64,000 bases of DNA, from assembly GCF_002355155.1 (NCBI RefSeq), contig NZ_AP017369.1, forward strand, positions 124,001 to 188,000. Direction: 5' to 3'. Position 1 is the stretch's first letter; every line of letters starts with the position of its first letter. The position numbers were made by a program, and so were the translations under genes. The DNA comes from Corynebacterium suranareeae (GTDB taxonomy: Bacteria; Actinomycetota; Actinomycetes; Mycobacteriales; Mycobacteriaceae). The notes under the pieces were generated by a model. It did no database searches. It worked only from the letters and a program-made list of their open reading frames with translations, and was not told the DNA's origin. This document shows positions 41,462 through 50,479 of the stretch, in pieces.

Positions 41462-44400
41462 ATGACATCGATGAATCTGCCTATTGAGTTGGCTACGCTG
41501 TCTGACCAGGCTGTGAATAAGGTGCGCTCCTGGCTGGAGTACAGCAAAAAGGAAAGCGTGCCCAATGCCGATGCGAAGCGTCTAGCTGCAGTGTTGCAGG
41601 ATCCTAATGGTTTGGAATTCACGGTTGGTTTCGTGGATCGAGTGGTTCGAACTGAGGATCGTGAAGCGGCAGCGCATGCGTTGTATGAGTTGGGCAAGAT
41701 TGCTCCGTCGACGATGTCCTTTTTGGATCGGGCGCAGATTCAGGCCGGTTCTTTGGTGGGGCGGGCGTTGCCGCAGGTTGTGGTTCCTGCGGCGCGGGCT
41801 CGAATCCGGCAGATGGTTGGGCACATGATTGTGGATGCCCGCGACAAGCAGTTCGCCAAGGCTGTCGCTGAGATTCAGTCGGATGGGCACCGCCTGAACA
41901 TCAATTTGCTAGGTGAAGCGGTGTTGGGCCGAAAGGAGGCAGCGAAGCATTTGGATGACACGGTGCGGTTGTTGCGCCGTCCGGATGTGGAATATGTGTC
42001 CATCAAGGTCTCTTCGGTGGCATCGCAGATTTCGATGTGGGGTTTCGAAGACACCGTTAATTATGTTGTGGAACAGCTGACACCTTTATATATAGAGGCC
42101 GCGCGGGCGCCCCAAGGCACGAAGTTCATCAACCTGGACATGGAGGAATACCGCGATCTGCGCCTGACTATGGAGGTGTTCAAGCGGCTGCTCTCCAATC
42201 CAGAGCTGCATGAACTAGAAGCCGGAATTGTGTTGCAGGCGTACCTTCCCGATGCCCTCGGTGCGATCCAAGACTTGGCGGAGTTCGGCCGCGAGCGCGT
42301 CAACACAGGCGGGGCGGGCGTTAAGGTTCGCCTGGTCAAGGGGGCTAATTTGCCCATGGAGCACGTCCATGCACAGATCACCGGCTGGCCGGTTGCTACG
42401 GAACCTTCCAAGCAAGCCACCGATGCCAACTACAAGCGCGTGCTGTATTGGACGATGCGTAAAGAAAACATGGAGGGCCTGCGCCTGGGTGTTGCCGGCC
42501 ATAACCTTTTCGACATAGCATTCGCGCATTTGCTCTCTGTGGAGCGCGGGGTTGCCGACCGTGTGGAGTTCGAAATGCTGCAGGGCATGGCGTCCGATCA
42601 GGCGCGCGCCGTCAGCGTTGACGTCGGTGAGCTGCTGCTTTACGTACCAGCCGTGCGCCCACAAGAATTCGACGTGGCCATTTCTTACCTCGTGCGCCGC
42701 CTCGAGGAAAACGCCGCGAGCGAAAACTTCATGTCCGCCATCTTCGACCTCGACGCCGACAACCCGTCCTTCAAGCGAGAGGAGAGCCGCTTCCGCGCCT
42801 CCATATCTGACCTCGCCACGCTCATCGACGTGCCCGCGCCCGGCCCCAACCACACACAAGACCGCAGCAAAGAGACGCTTCTCGACGCCCCCCTCGTCCC
42901 ATTTATCAACGAGCCCGACACCAACCCAGCGCTCATCCAAAACCAACAGTGGGCCACAAAAGCCCTCGCCACCGCAGCAGAGCCCGGTTGGTTGGAAAAA
43001 CAAACAAAGCCGGAGGTGTTGGAAGAGGGGGACGTCGACAAGCTAATTAACGATGTGCGCGACGCTGCTGAAGCGTGGGCAGCGCGCCCAGCCCGTGAAC
43101 GCGCTGAGATTTTGTACAAGACCGCCGAGATTTTGCGCGTGCGACGCGGACACCTGATCTCAGTGGCGGCCGCGGAGGTGGGTAAAGCTGTGGAACAAAC
43201 CGACCCGGAAATCTCTGAAGCCATTGATTTCGCCCGCTACTACGCGCATTTGGCCCTGGAATTGGACGACGTAGACAATGCGGAATTCACCCCAGATCGC
43301 GTCGTTGTGGTGACCCCGCCCTGGAATTTCCCCATCGCGATCCCCGCTGGATCGACTTTCGCAGCACTCGCGGCGGGCGCTGGCGTGATCCACAAACCCT
43401 CAAAGCCTAGCCAACATTGCTCCGCTGCAGTGGTCGAAGCCCTCTGGGAAGCCGGCGTTCCCCGCGAGGTTCTGCATTGCATTTACCCAGCTAATCGCGA
43501 TGTTGGACGTGCGTTGATCAGCCATGAACACGTCGACCGCGTCATTTTGACCGGCTCCTCCGAGACCGCCGCGATGTTCTCCTCCTGGCGACCAGAACTC
43601 ACCATCAACGGCGAAACCTCCGGCAAAAACGCCATCGTGGTCACCCCATCTGCCGACCGCGACCTCGCCGTCGCCGACCTGGTGAAATCCGCCTTCGGCC
43701 ATGCAGGACAAAAATGTTCCGCAGCCTCCCTCGGCATCTTGGTAGGCAGCGTCTACGAATCAGAACGCTTCCGGAAACAGCTGGTAGACGCCGCATCCTC
43801 ACTCATCGTCGACTGGCCTACCAACCCCTCCGCAACCGTCGGACCACTCACCGAACTCCCCAGCGACAAACTCCACCACGCCCTAACCACCCTCGAAGAA
43901 GGAGAAAGCTGGCTGCTGAAACCCCGACAACTCGACGACACCGGCCGACTCTGGTCACCCGGCATCAAAGAAGGCGTCAAACCAGGAACCTTCTTCCACC
44001 TCACAGAAGTATTCGGACCAGTCCTCGGCCTGATGAAAGCCACCGACCTCAATGAAGCCATCGAATTCCAAAACGGCAACGACTTCGGACTCACCGGCGG
44101 ACTCCAATCCCTCGACGCCGACGAAGTCCGCACCTGGCTTGACCACGTCGATGTCGGAAACGCCTACGTCAACCGCGGCATCACCGGCGCCATCGTCCAA
44201 CGCCAATCCTTCGGAGGCTGGAAAAAATCCTCCGTCGGCCTCGGATCCAAAGCCGGAGGACCCAACTATGTCATGCTCATGGGAACCTGGGCCGACGCGC
44301 CAAGCCACCACGCCCCACGCAAAACAAACCCGCTGATCAGCAAACTGAATCTGTCCGGTGAAGACATCGAATGGCTCGAAAAAGCCAACGCCAGCGATGA

Positions 44401-44920
44401 AACAGCATGGAACACGGAATTCGGCAGCCCACGCGACCCCTCCGGCCTCGATGTAGAAGCCAACATTTTCCGCTACCGACCAGCAGAGGTAGTACTCCGA
44501 CTCGATGATTCCGCCACACCCCGAGAAACTGCCCGCGCATTGTTGGCAGCCCGCCGCGCCGGGGTTATTCCGCGAGTTCTTCAAACACCAGGTGTTTCAG
44601 AGCAAGTCCGCGAAGTATTGTCCGCTGCTGGAGTGAGTGCAGAAACAGTCGATGATTCGGTATTTATTTCCAACGTGTTGCGCGGCGAATACGACGACAA
44701 CTCCAGCGTCCGAGTCCGTTACCTGGGCAAAGTCAGCGAGACTGTCCGTGAACGCCTAGCTGTACGGCCTGAAGTTGTTCTGCTCGACGATGCGGTCACT
44801 GCTTCCGGTCGAGTTGAATTACGTTACTGGCTCAAAGAACAAGCAATTTCCATGACGCTGCACCGCTTCGGAAACCCCGTTGCGGCCTTCCACGAGTTGG
44901 CGGAGGAACTTAAACGTTGA
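41462..44920 (+). CDS. putA: Bifunctional proline dehydrogenase/P5C dehydrogenase
   Basis: A 1152-residue PutA. The proline dehydrogenase barrel spans about 90-460 (VSIKVSSVASQI, DMEEYRDLRLTME, GVKVRLVKGANLPMEH, RLGVAGHNLFD) and the aldehyde dehydrogenase about 540-970 (VVTPPWNFPIAIPAGS, ETSGKNAIVV, catalytic Cys752 in GHAGQKCSAAS, FGGWKKSSVGLGSKAGG). A C-terminal extension of some 180 residues follows. No N-terminal ribbon-helix-helix is present, so it does not act as its own repressor in the way the E. coli protein does. It oxidises proline to glutamate, passing electrons to quinone via FAD and to NAD. AAGGAG lies ten bases before the ATG. The 259-base gap to the PepSY gene holds its promoter. 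Confidence 0.96.
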   Translation: MTSMNLPIELATLSDQAVNKVRSWLEYSKKESVPNADAKRLAAVLQDPNGLEFTVGFVDRVVRTEDREAAAHALYELGKIAPSTMSFLDRAQIQAGSLVGRALPQVVVPAARARIRQMVGHMIVDARDKQFAKAVAEIQSDGHRLNINLLGEAVLGRKEAAKHLDDTVRLLRRPDVEYVSIKVSSVASQISMWGFEDTVNYVVEQLTPLYIEAARAPQGTKFINLDMEEYRDLRLTMEVFKRLLSNPELHELEAGIVLQAYLPDALGAIQDLAEFGRERVNTGGAGVKVRLVKGANLPMEHVHAQITGWPVATEPSKQATDANYKRVLYWTMRKENMEGLRLGVAGHNLFDIAFAHLLSVERGVADRVEFEMLQGMASDQARAVSVDVGELLLYVPAVRPQEFDVAISYLVRRLEENAASENFMSAIFDLDADNPSFKREESRFRASISDLATLIDVPAPGPNHTQDRSKETLLDAPLVPFINEPDTNPALIQNQQWATKALATAAEPGWLEKQTKPEVLEEGDVDKLINDVRDAAEAWAARPARERAEILYKTAEILRVRRGHLISVAAAEVGKAVEQTDPEISEAIDFARYYAHLALELDDVDNAEFTPDRVVVVTPPWNFPIAIPAGSTFAALAAGAGVIHKPSKPSQHCSAAVVEALWEAGVPREVLHCIYPANRDVGRALISHEHVDRVILTGSSETAAMFSSWRPELTINGETSGKNAIVVTPSADRDLAVADLVKSAFGHAGQKCSAASLGILVGSVYESERFRKQLVDAASSLIVDWPTNPSATVGPLTELPSDKLHHALTTLEEGESWLLKPRQLDDTGRLWSPGIKEGVKPGTFFHLTEVFGPVLGLMKATDLNEAIEFQNGNDFGLTGGLQSLDADEVRTWLDHVDVGNAYVNRGITGAIVQRQSFGGWKKSSVGLGSKAGGPNYVMLMGTWADAPSHHAPRKTNPLISKLNLSGEDIEWLEKANASDETAWNTEFGSPRDPSGLDVEANIFRYRPAEVVLRLDDSATPRETARALLAARRAGVIPRVLQTPGVSEQVREVLSAAGVSAETVDDSVFISNVLRGEYDDNSSVRVRYLGKVSETVRERLAVRPEVVLLDDAVTASGRVELRYWLKEQAISMTLHRFGNPVAAFHELAEELKR

Positions 44921-45401
44921 TGGTTTTGCGCATGGGTCGCTGCGTGCCGATTTAAGGGCTTCGTGAGTCGCAGTGACCTGTTGTCCTGATTTCAGTTCTG
45001 AAGGCTCTTAGAGGCGATTCTAGAAGGGGTCGAATTTGGGGCCATTGGGGCTGTTGTGAATCCTGGCAGTTTGCAGGGCAAGGATCCACCACGTTTGAGC
45101 GGAAACCTCGGATCTGTGGTGGATTCGTGCAAGATTGGCCTCTGAACTTGCAAAAATCCACCACGTTTCGACTGATCAGAGCAATTTGTGGTGGATCCTA
45201 ACCAATCTGGCAGTGGGGTCGGTGAATTCATTATCGGCGGGCTTTTCAAAGGTCATATGTCGATTTTGGGGCGAAAAATCGACACGTTTTCACGATATGT
45301 TTAAGACATCAACATATAGCTTCTGCTACTTTAAGAATTTTTATTCTGAAATTCTGTAGAAACGCTCCTATGCTCGGGGCAGTAAGTTGTGAGCATAGGA
45401 A
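44921..45401. repeat. Intergenic stretch with two matching 41-bp hairpin units
   Basis: No gene seen. Units at 45084-45124 and 45156-45196 each run from ATCCACCAC to GTGGTGGAT, 41 bases long and 72 bases apart. They share ATCCACCACGTTT at the front, while the loops differ. A further stem TCGATTTT/AAAATCGA lies near 45253-45272. The units may terminate putA transcription or be a dispersed palindromic repeat. Confidence 0.65.
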
Positions 45402-46349
45402 ATGGAGCACGGCGTGACCGTTATTAAAGGCACTGAATTTGATGTTTTCCCACTAAACCTCGGTGGAAATACCTTTGGCTGGACCTCGAATAGGGAACAG
45501 ACCTTCGCGGTTTTGGATGCATTCGTGGCAGCGGGAGGAAACTTTGTTGACACCGCCGATTCTTATTCTGCATGGGTTGAAGGCAATGAGGGTGGCGAGT
45601 CGGAGCGGGAGCTCGGCGCGTGGATTAAGGAACGTGGCGCAGACAAGCTGATCATTGCTACCAAGTCTGGTGCGTTGGAGCCTGTTGCTGGTCGTTCCCG
45701 TGAGGCAACTTTCAAGGCTGTCGAGGGTTCCCTGGAGCGTTTGGGCGTGGAATCGATCGATATTTTTTACTACCACTACGACGATGAGGCAGTCAGCATT
45801 GATGAGCAGGTTGCTATCGCTAATGATCTGATTGCACAGGGCAAGATTAAGCACCTCGCATTGTCTAACTACAGCGCGGAGCGTTTAGCTGAGTTCTTTG
45901 AGAAGTCTGTAGGCACTCCAGCGCAGCCGGTTGCTCTGCAACCGCACTACAACCTGGTGTCGAGGAAGGATTATGAGGAGAACGTGCAGCCGCTCGCCGA
46001 GAAGCATGGCGTTGCAGTCTTCCCTTATTTCGCGCTTGCCGCGGGTCTTTTGACCGGAAAGTACACCTCCAAGGAGGATATTTCGGGTAAAGCGCGTGCG
46101 GGGCAGTTGGATCGTTACGCCAGCGATGAGGCGTTTGCCGTGGTGACAGAGTTGCGTGCTGTTGCCGATGAGTTGGGTGTTGCGCCAACGACTGTGGCGC
46201 TTGCGTGGTTGGTTGCGCATGGTGTGACCGCACCGATTGCGTCCGTGTCCAAGGTAGAGCAGTTGAAGGATTTGATGGCTGTGAAGGATGTGGAGCTGAG
46301 CGCTGAGCAGCTTGCACGTTTGGATAAGGTTTCGGAGCCTTTCGCTTAA
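45402..46349 (+). CDS. Aldo/keto reductase
   Basis: A 315-residue AKR barrel. Catalytic tetrad candidates: Asp in FVDTADSY, Tyr in the same segment, Lys in LIIATKSG and His in FYYHYDDE. The C-terminal NADPH-binding part shows APIASVSKVEQL. Oxidoreductase for an unknown carbonyl compound. ATG 45402 is the first start; the GTG four codons on, with GGAG in front, is equally possible. Alone between putA and abgT on the same strand. Confidence 0.88.
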   Translation: MEHGVTVIKGTEFDVFPLNLGGNTFGWTSNREQTFAVLDAFVAAGGNFVDTADSYSAWVEGNEGGESERELGAWIKERGADKLIIATKSGALEPVAGRSREATFKAVEGSLERLGVESIDIFYYHYDDEAVSIDEQVAIANDLIAQGKIKHLALSNYSAERLAEFFEKSVGTPAQPVALQPHYNLVSRKDYEENVQPLAEKHGVAVFPYFALAAGLLTGKYTSKEDISGKARAGQLDRYASDEAFAVVTELRAVADELGVAPTTVALAWLVAHGVTAPIASVSKVEQLKDLMAVKDVELSAEQLARLDKVSEPFA

Positions 46350-46496
46350 GCTCTCCTCAAAGTAAGTGATGCAAGTCATAACATTTGCATTACGGTTGCC
46401 TTATTTGCCGATATTTATTCGGTGAGTTACTTAGTCTGGCTGGCATCGCCGGAAAACCGAACCGAGGTTTTCCGCATGACTGCAAAGGTCTGAGAA

Positions 46497-48113
46497 ATGA
46501 GCTCAACAACCTCAAAAACCTCAGAAAGACAACAGCCAGACGCACCGACGAGCAAGCTCGGTAAATGGAGCGATAAATTTCTCAATGGTGTGGAAACGCT
46601 TGGAAACAAGCTGCCCACACCATTTACGCTTTTCTTGATACTTTTCCTGATCACGGCGCTGGCCTCATCGATCATGGCGTGGATGAACGTGTCCGTGATT
46701 GTGCCGGGTTCGGATGAAGAACTTTTTGTTAAAGGCCTGTTCACCGGTGAAGGCCTAACCTGGTTGACTACGAATCTCGGGGCAAACTACATCGGGTTCC
46801 CGCCGTTGCTCACCGTGTTGCCAATTCTGTTGGCAGTGGGTGTTGCTGAACGTTCCGGCATGTTGGCTGCGCTGATTAGGAAACTTTTTGGTTCGGCGAA
46901 AAAGATCGTGCTGCCTTATGCCGTTGGTGTGATTGGTGTGACGGCGTCGATCATGGCGGACGCTGCCTTCGTGGTGGTGCCACCTTTGGCCGCGATGGTG
47001 TTTAAAGCTGCTGGTCGGCACCCTGTGGCTGGGCTATTGGGTTCGTTTGCAGCTGTGGGTGCAGGATATTCCACAGCGATTGTGCCCACCAGCCTTGATG
47101 CACTTTTTGCGGGAATTACCAACGCCGTGATGGAGACTCTGCCGGGAATCGCCACAACTGAAGTGAATCCGGTGTCGAACTATTACTTCAACATTGCATC
47201 CTCGATTGTGCTGGGTCTGCTGTGTGGTTTCCTTATCGATAAGGTTCTGGAACCCCGCATGTGGCGTCAGGATATCGCCACCGAATACGCGGAGAGCGTT
47301 GAACCGATAAGCGGCACCGGTGATGAGGAAATCTCGGCAACGTTGACGGTTCAGGAAAACCGCGCACTGGCGATCTCCATGTGGACCACCCTGGTCACGG
47401 CCATCATTGTGCTGGTAGTTGTGCTGATTCCTGGATCCCCATGGCGAAATGAAGACGGCGGATTCCTCCCAACTTCACCACTGCTGAGCTCTGTGGTGTT
47501 CATCGTGTTCTTGTTCTTCATGGTGATGGGTCTGGCCTACGGCATGGTGGTGGGCACGATCAAGAACATGGATGATGTCGTGAACATGATGGGCGAAGCA
47601 ATCAAGGACATGATTGGTTTCTTGGTTTTGGCCTTCATTTTGGGACAGTTTGTGGCGCTGTTTAACTGGACGGGCATCGGTACCTGGACTGCTGTTCAGG
47701 GCGCTGCGGGATTGGAAGCGATCGGGCTTACCGGATTCCCTGCGATCATTGCATTTATTATTTTGGCGTCATGCTTGAACCTGCTGATTATTTCCGGCTC
47801 TGCGATGTGGACGCTGATGGCTGCGGTGTTCGTCCCGATGTTCGCTCTGCTTGGCTATGAACCATCATTCATTCAGGCAGCATTCCGCGTGGGTGACTCG
47901 GCAACTCAGGTGATCACACCGCTGAATCCGTACATGATTGTGATCCTCGGTTTGCTGCGTCGATACGAACCGGATGCAGGTTTAGGCACCTTGATGTCAA
48001 GGCTTATCCCATTTGTGATCCCTTTCTGGCTAGCCTGGGCTACATTGTTGGCAATTTGGTTCTACGCCGATTTGCCGCTTGGACCTGGCTCTGCGATCTT
48101 CCTCGAAGGATAA
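46497..48113 (+). CDS. abgT: AbgT-family transporter
   Basis: A 538-residue membrane protein with 10-12 spans. The AbgT family signature is seen in YIGFPPLLTVLPILLAVGVAERSGM and in the C-terminal SGSAMWTLMAAVFVPMFALLGY, FRVGDSATQVITPLNPYM. AbgT imports p-aminobenzoyl-glutamate in E. coli; some members export sulfonamides. The downstream M20 amidohydrolase supports folate-breakdown-product uptake and use. Confidence 0.92.
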   Translation: MSSTTSKTSERQQPDAPTSKLGKWSDKFLNGVETLGNKLPTPFTLFLILFLITALASSIMAWMNVSVIVPGSDEELFVKGLFTGEGLTWLTTNLGANYIGFPPLLTVLPILLAVGVAERSGMLAALIRKLFGSAKKIVLPYAVGVIGVTASIMADAAFVVVPPLAAMVFKAAGRHPVAGLLGSFAAVGAGYSTAIVPTSLDALFAGITNAVMETLPGIATTEVNPVSNYYFNIASSIVLGLLCGFLIDKVLEPRMWRQDIATEYAESVEPISGTGDEEISATLTVQENRALAISMWTTLVTAIIVLVVVLIPGSPWRNEDGGFLPTSPLLSSVVFIVFLFFMVMGLAYGMVVGTIKNMDDVVNMMGEAIKDMIGFLVLAFILGQFVALFNWTGIGTWTAVQGAAGLEAIGLTGFPAIIAFIILASCLNLLIISGSAMWTLMAAVFVPMFALLGYEPSFIQAAFRVGDSATQVITPLNPYMIVILGLLRRYEPDAGLGTLMSRLIPFVIPFWLAWATLLAIWFYADLPLGPGSAIFLEG

Positions 48114-48119
48114 GTTTTC

Positions 48120-49508
48120 ATGAGTACTGACAATTTTTCTCCACAAGTTCCGTCGACTGTGTATTTGGATTACATGGAGCAAGGGATTGCCGCACGTAAA
48201 GCGGAGGCAGAGTCTAACGCCAGCACGCAGGGGGAGAGCCCGGATTATCCAGGCCAGCAGGTTATTTGGCGCCTGATCCAGGAATCAGGGGAGTCATTGC
48301 GTGATGAACTGCGCACACTGGCTTTCATGCTGCACGACCATCCGGAAGAAGCGTTCGAGGAGGTGTTCGCCACCGAGGAAATCACAAAACTTCTGCAAAA
48401 TCATGGTTTTGAGGTTCAGAGTGGAGTTTATGGTGTTAAAACCGCTCTAGAAACTAGTTTTGAAACCCCTGGTTATGATCCAGCGCAGCACCCAAGCATT
48501 GCGATCTTGGCGGAATACGATGCCCTTCCAGAGATCGGCCATGCGTGCGGGCACAATATCATCGCAGCAGCTGGTGTTGGCGCATTTTTAGCTGTCACCA
48601 ACATGATCAAAACTTCCGAAGTGAAAGGCGTGGATCACCTCGACTTTGAAGGTCGGATCGTGCTGTTGGGAACACCTGCTGAGGAGGGGCATTCCGGCAA
48701 GGAATACATGATCCGAAATGGCGCATTCGATGGCATTGATGCGTCGATTATGATGCACCCCTTTGGCTTCGATCTGGCGGAGCATGTTTGGGTGGGCAGA
48801 CGTACCATGACGGCGACGTTCCACGGTGTCTCTGCACACGCGTCTTCGCAGCCTTTCATGGGTAAAAATGCCCTCGACGCTGCAAGTTTGGCGTACCAGG
48901 GCTTCGGAGTTTTGCGTCAGCAAATGCCACCGAGCGACCGCCTTCACGCCATTATTACGGAAGGCGGAAACCGGCCAAGCATCATTCCAGACACTGCAAC
49001 GATGTCGCTGTACGTGCGTTCTTTGTTGCCGGAAGCGCTCAAAGACATATCGAAACGCGTGGATGATGTGCTTGACGGGGCGGCGTTGATGGCGGGGGTG
49101 GGCGTCGAAAAGCATTGGGATGTGCACCCGGCCAGCTTGCCCGTGCGCAACAACCATGTGCTGGCGCGGCGCTGGGCAAAAACGCAGAATCTGCGTGGCC
49201 GGACTGCGCTTGCCGAGGGCATTTTGCCCGACACGCTCGCCGCATCGACTGATTTCGGCAACGTTTCGCACCTGGTGCCAGGCATCCATCCGATGGTGAA
49301 AATTTCACCGGAAAACGTCGCGCTTCACACCAAGGAATTCGCGGCCTACGCGCGCACGGAAGAGGCCATCGACGCTGCTGTCGACGCCGCAATCGGGCTG
49401 GGCCAAGTCGCCGTTGACGCGCTTGCAGATCCGAAAATGCTTATCGACGCCACCCTCGAGTTCACTAACTCCGGCGGTGTGCTTAAAGCAGAGGACTATT
49501 TGGGTTAG
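48120..49508 (+). CDS. abgB: M20 amidohydrolase (AbgB-like, p-aminobenzoyl-glutamate hydrolase)
   Basis: A 462-residue metallopeptidase of the M20D group. Metal and catalytic residues are in AILAEYDALPEIGHACGHN, TPAEEGHSGK and the dimerisation domain FHGVSAHASSQPF; DVSHL-like FGNVSHLVPG carries the last ligand His. It should cleave p-aminobenzoyl-glutamate to p-aminobenzoate and glutamate. It starts six bases after abgT and is the last gene before the catabolic cluster. Confidence 0.9.
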   Translation: MSTDNFSPQVPSTVYLDYMEQGIAARKAEAESNASTQGESPDYPGQQVIWRLIQESGESLRDELRTLAFMLHDHPEEAFEEVFATEEITKLLQNHGFEVQSGVYGVKTALETSFETPGYDPAQHPSIAILAEYDALPEIGHACGHNIIAAAGVGAFLAVTNMIKTSEVKGVDHLDFEGRIVLLGTPAEEGHSGKEYMIRNGAFDGIDASIMMHPFGFDLAEHVWVGRRTMTATFHGVSAHASSQPFMGKNALDAASLAYQGFGVLRQQMPPSDRLHAIITEGGNRPSIIPDTATMSLYVRSLLPEALKDISKRVDDVLDGAALMAGVGVEKHWDVHPASLPVRNNHVLARRWAKTQNLRGRTALAEGILPDTLAASTDFGNVSHLVPGIHPMVKISPENVALHTKEFAAYARTEEAIDAAVDAAIGLGQVAVDALADPKMLIDATLEFTNSGGVLKAEDYLG

Positions 49509-49610
49509 GCAACGACTACGAAACCTGCAGTCCACCCGATCTTTTCGCTAGCAGCCAAAGTTAACTGCAGGACCGCTGTTTTGCCATTGACTTTGAAAAG
49601 GAAGGAATTT
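49505..49610 (-). pseudogene. Probable 3' remnant of a gene behind abgB
   Basis: On the minus strand a frame ends at TAA (49505-49507) with KVNGKTAVLQLTLAASEKIG then WTAGFVVVA. It looks like a protein C-terminus but has no start; the SDR gene ends right where it begins. It may mark the insertion edge of the catabolic cluster. Confidence 0.3.
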
Positions 49611-50438
49611 TTAAACTCTTGCAGTTGCCTCCAGAGCAGCCGTCGCGCCGCCATCAACGGTAAGGGTGACACCGTTGACACCAGAAGCAAGATCACTATT
49701 GAGGAATAGCAATGCTTTTGCTGGCTCACTGGGATCGAGATAACGGCCAAGTGGAGTGGGGTAGGAATCAAAATAAGCATCGCTCAACACATTGCGGAAC
49801 TCGGCGCCCATGGGGGTTTCAGTGAAACCAGGCATGACAGTATTTTGTCGGATCCTTCGCTTGCCGTCCTCGCCACGTTGCGCGGAGCTAAGAACTCCCC
49901 ATGCTGCAATAGCTTGTTTGGATACTCGATAGGCTGCGGTAGCAACACCGGGTTCGCGGAGGTGTTCATTGGCGTTAAACCACTCAATTGCGCCGTCAAA
50001 AGAGTCTTGAGCAATAAGTTCTTCATATTCACGCAGGTTGTTACGCCACTTTTCTCCCGCATTGGAGGCAATTGTGGCGATGGCGCCGTCATCATTGATG
50101 TACTTCAGTGCAGTGTTGGTCAAGTGACGTACGCCAGCAAAGTTGATCAAAAATGTGTCGAGATCACTCGTGCGGTTTCCGGCTACTCCGACGCAGTTGA
50201 ATAGTGCATCGATGCCTGCTCCGACTTGTTCGATGGCATTCTCAATTGCTTTAGGATCTTTGAGATCAACCTGGAGGAATTGAGTTCCCTCATGTTGTGG
50301 TTCTTGAACATCAAGGACCCAGACTTCTGCGCCATTTTCAAGGAGTGCAGCTACAGCAGCTGCACCCATTCCGCGGCCGCCACCTCCGGAAACAACGACT
50401 TTTTTACCTGCGTATGAGGGGATGAGTGCTTGTGACAT
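49611..50438 (-). CDS. Short-chain dehydrogenase (SDR)
   Basis: A 275-residue SDR. Cofactor motif VVVSGGGGRGMGAA and DLKDP pattern at the N-terminus, NCVGVAGN in place of NNAG, and YRVSK as the catalytic Tyr-xxx-Lys. The C-terminal GVNGVTLTVDGG is classic. It resembles bacterial hydroxysteroid and terpene-alcohol dehydrogenases. It is third in a minus-strand set MHS transporter-ALDH-SDR, 41 bases behind the ALDH gene. Confidence 0.87.
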   Translation of the reverse strand: MSQALIPSYAGKKVVVSGGGGRGMGAAAVAALLENGAEVWVLDVQEPQHEGTQFLQVDLKDPKAIENAIEQVGAGIDALFNCVGVAGNRTSDLDTFLINFAGVRHLTNTALKYINDDGAIATIASNAGEKWRNNLREYEELIAQDSFDGAIEWFNANEHLREPGVATAAYRVSKQAIAAWGVLSSAQRGEDGKRRIRQNTVMPGFTETPMGAEFRNVLSDAYFDSYPTPLGRYLDPSEPAKALLFLNSDLASGVNGVTLTVDGGATAALEATARV

Positions 50439-50479
50439 GGTGATTATGCCTTTCTAAATATTGTGGTGTGGAGAGTGGT

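Noticed and set aside
42215..43003. 262-residue minus-strand frame inside putA
   Set aside because: Shadow frame; putA is intact and conserved over this stretch.
45084..45196. CRISPR-like array
   Set aside because: Only two units, palindromic arms and no cas gene; this is a hairpin repeat, not a CRISPR.
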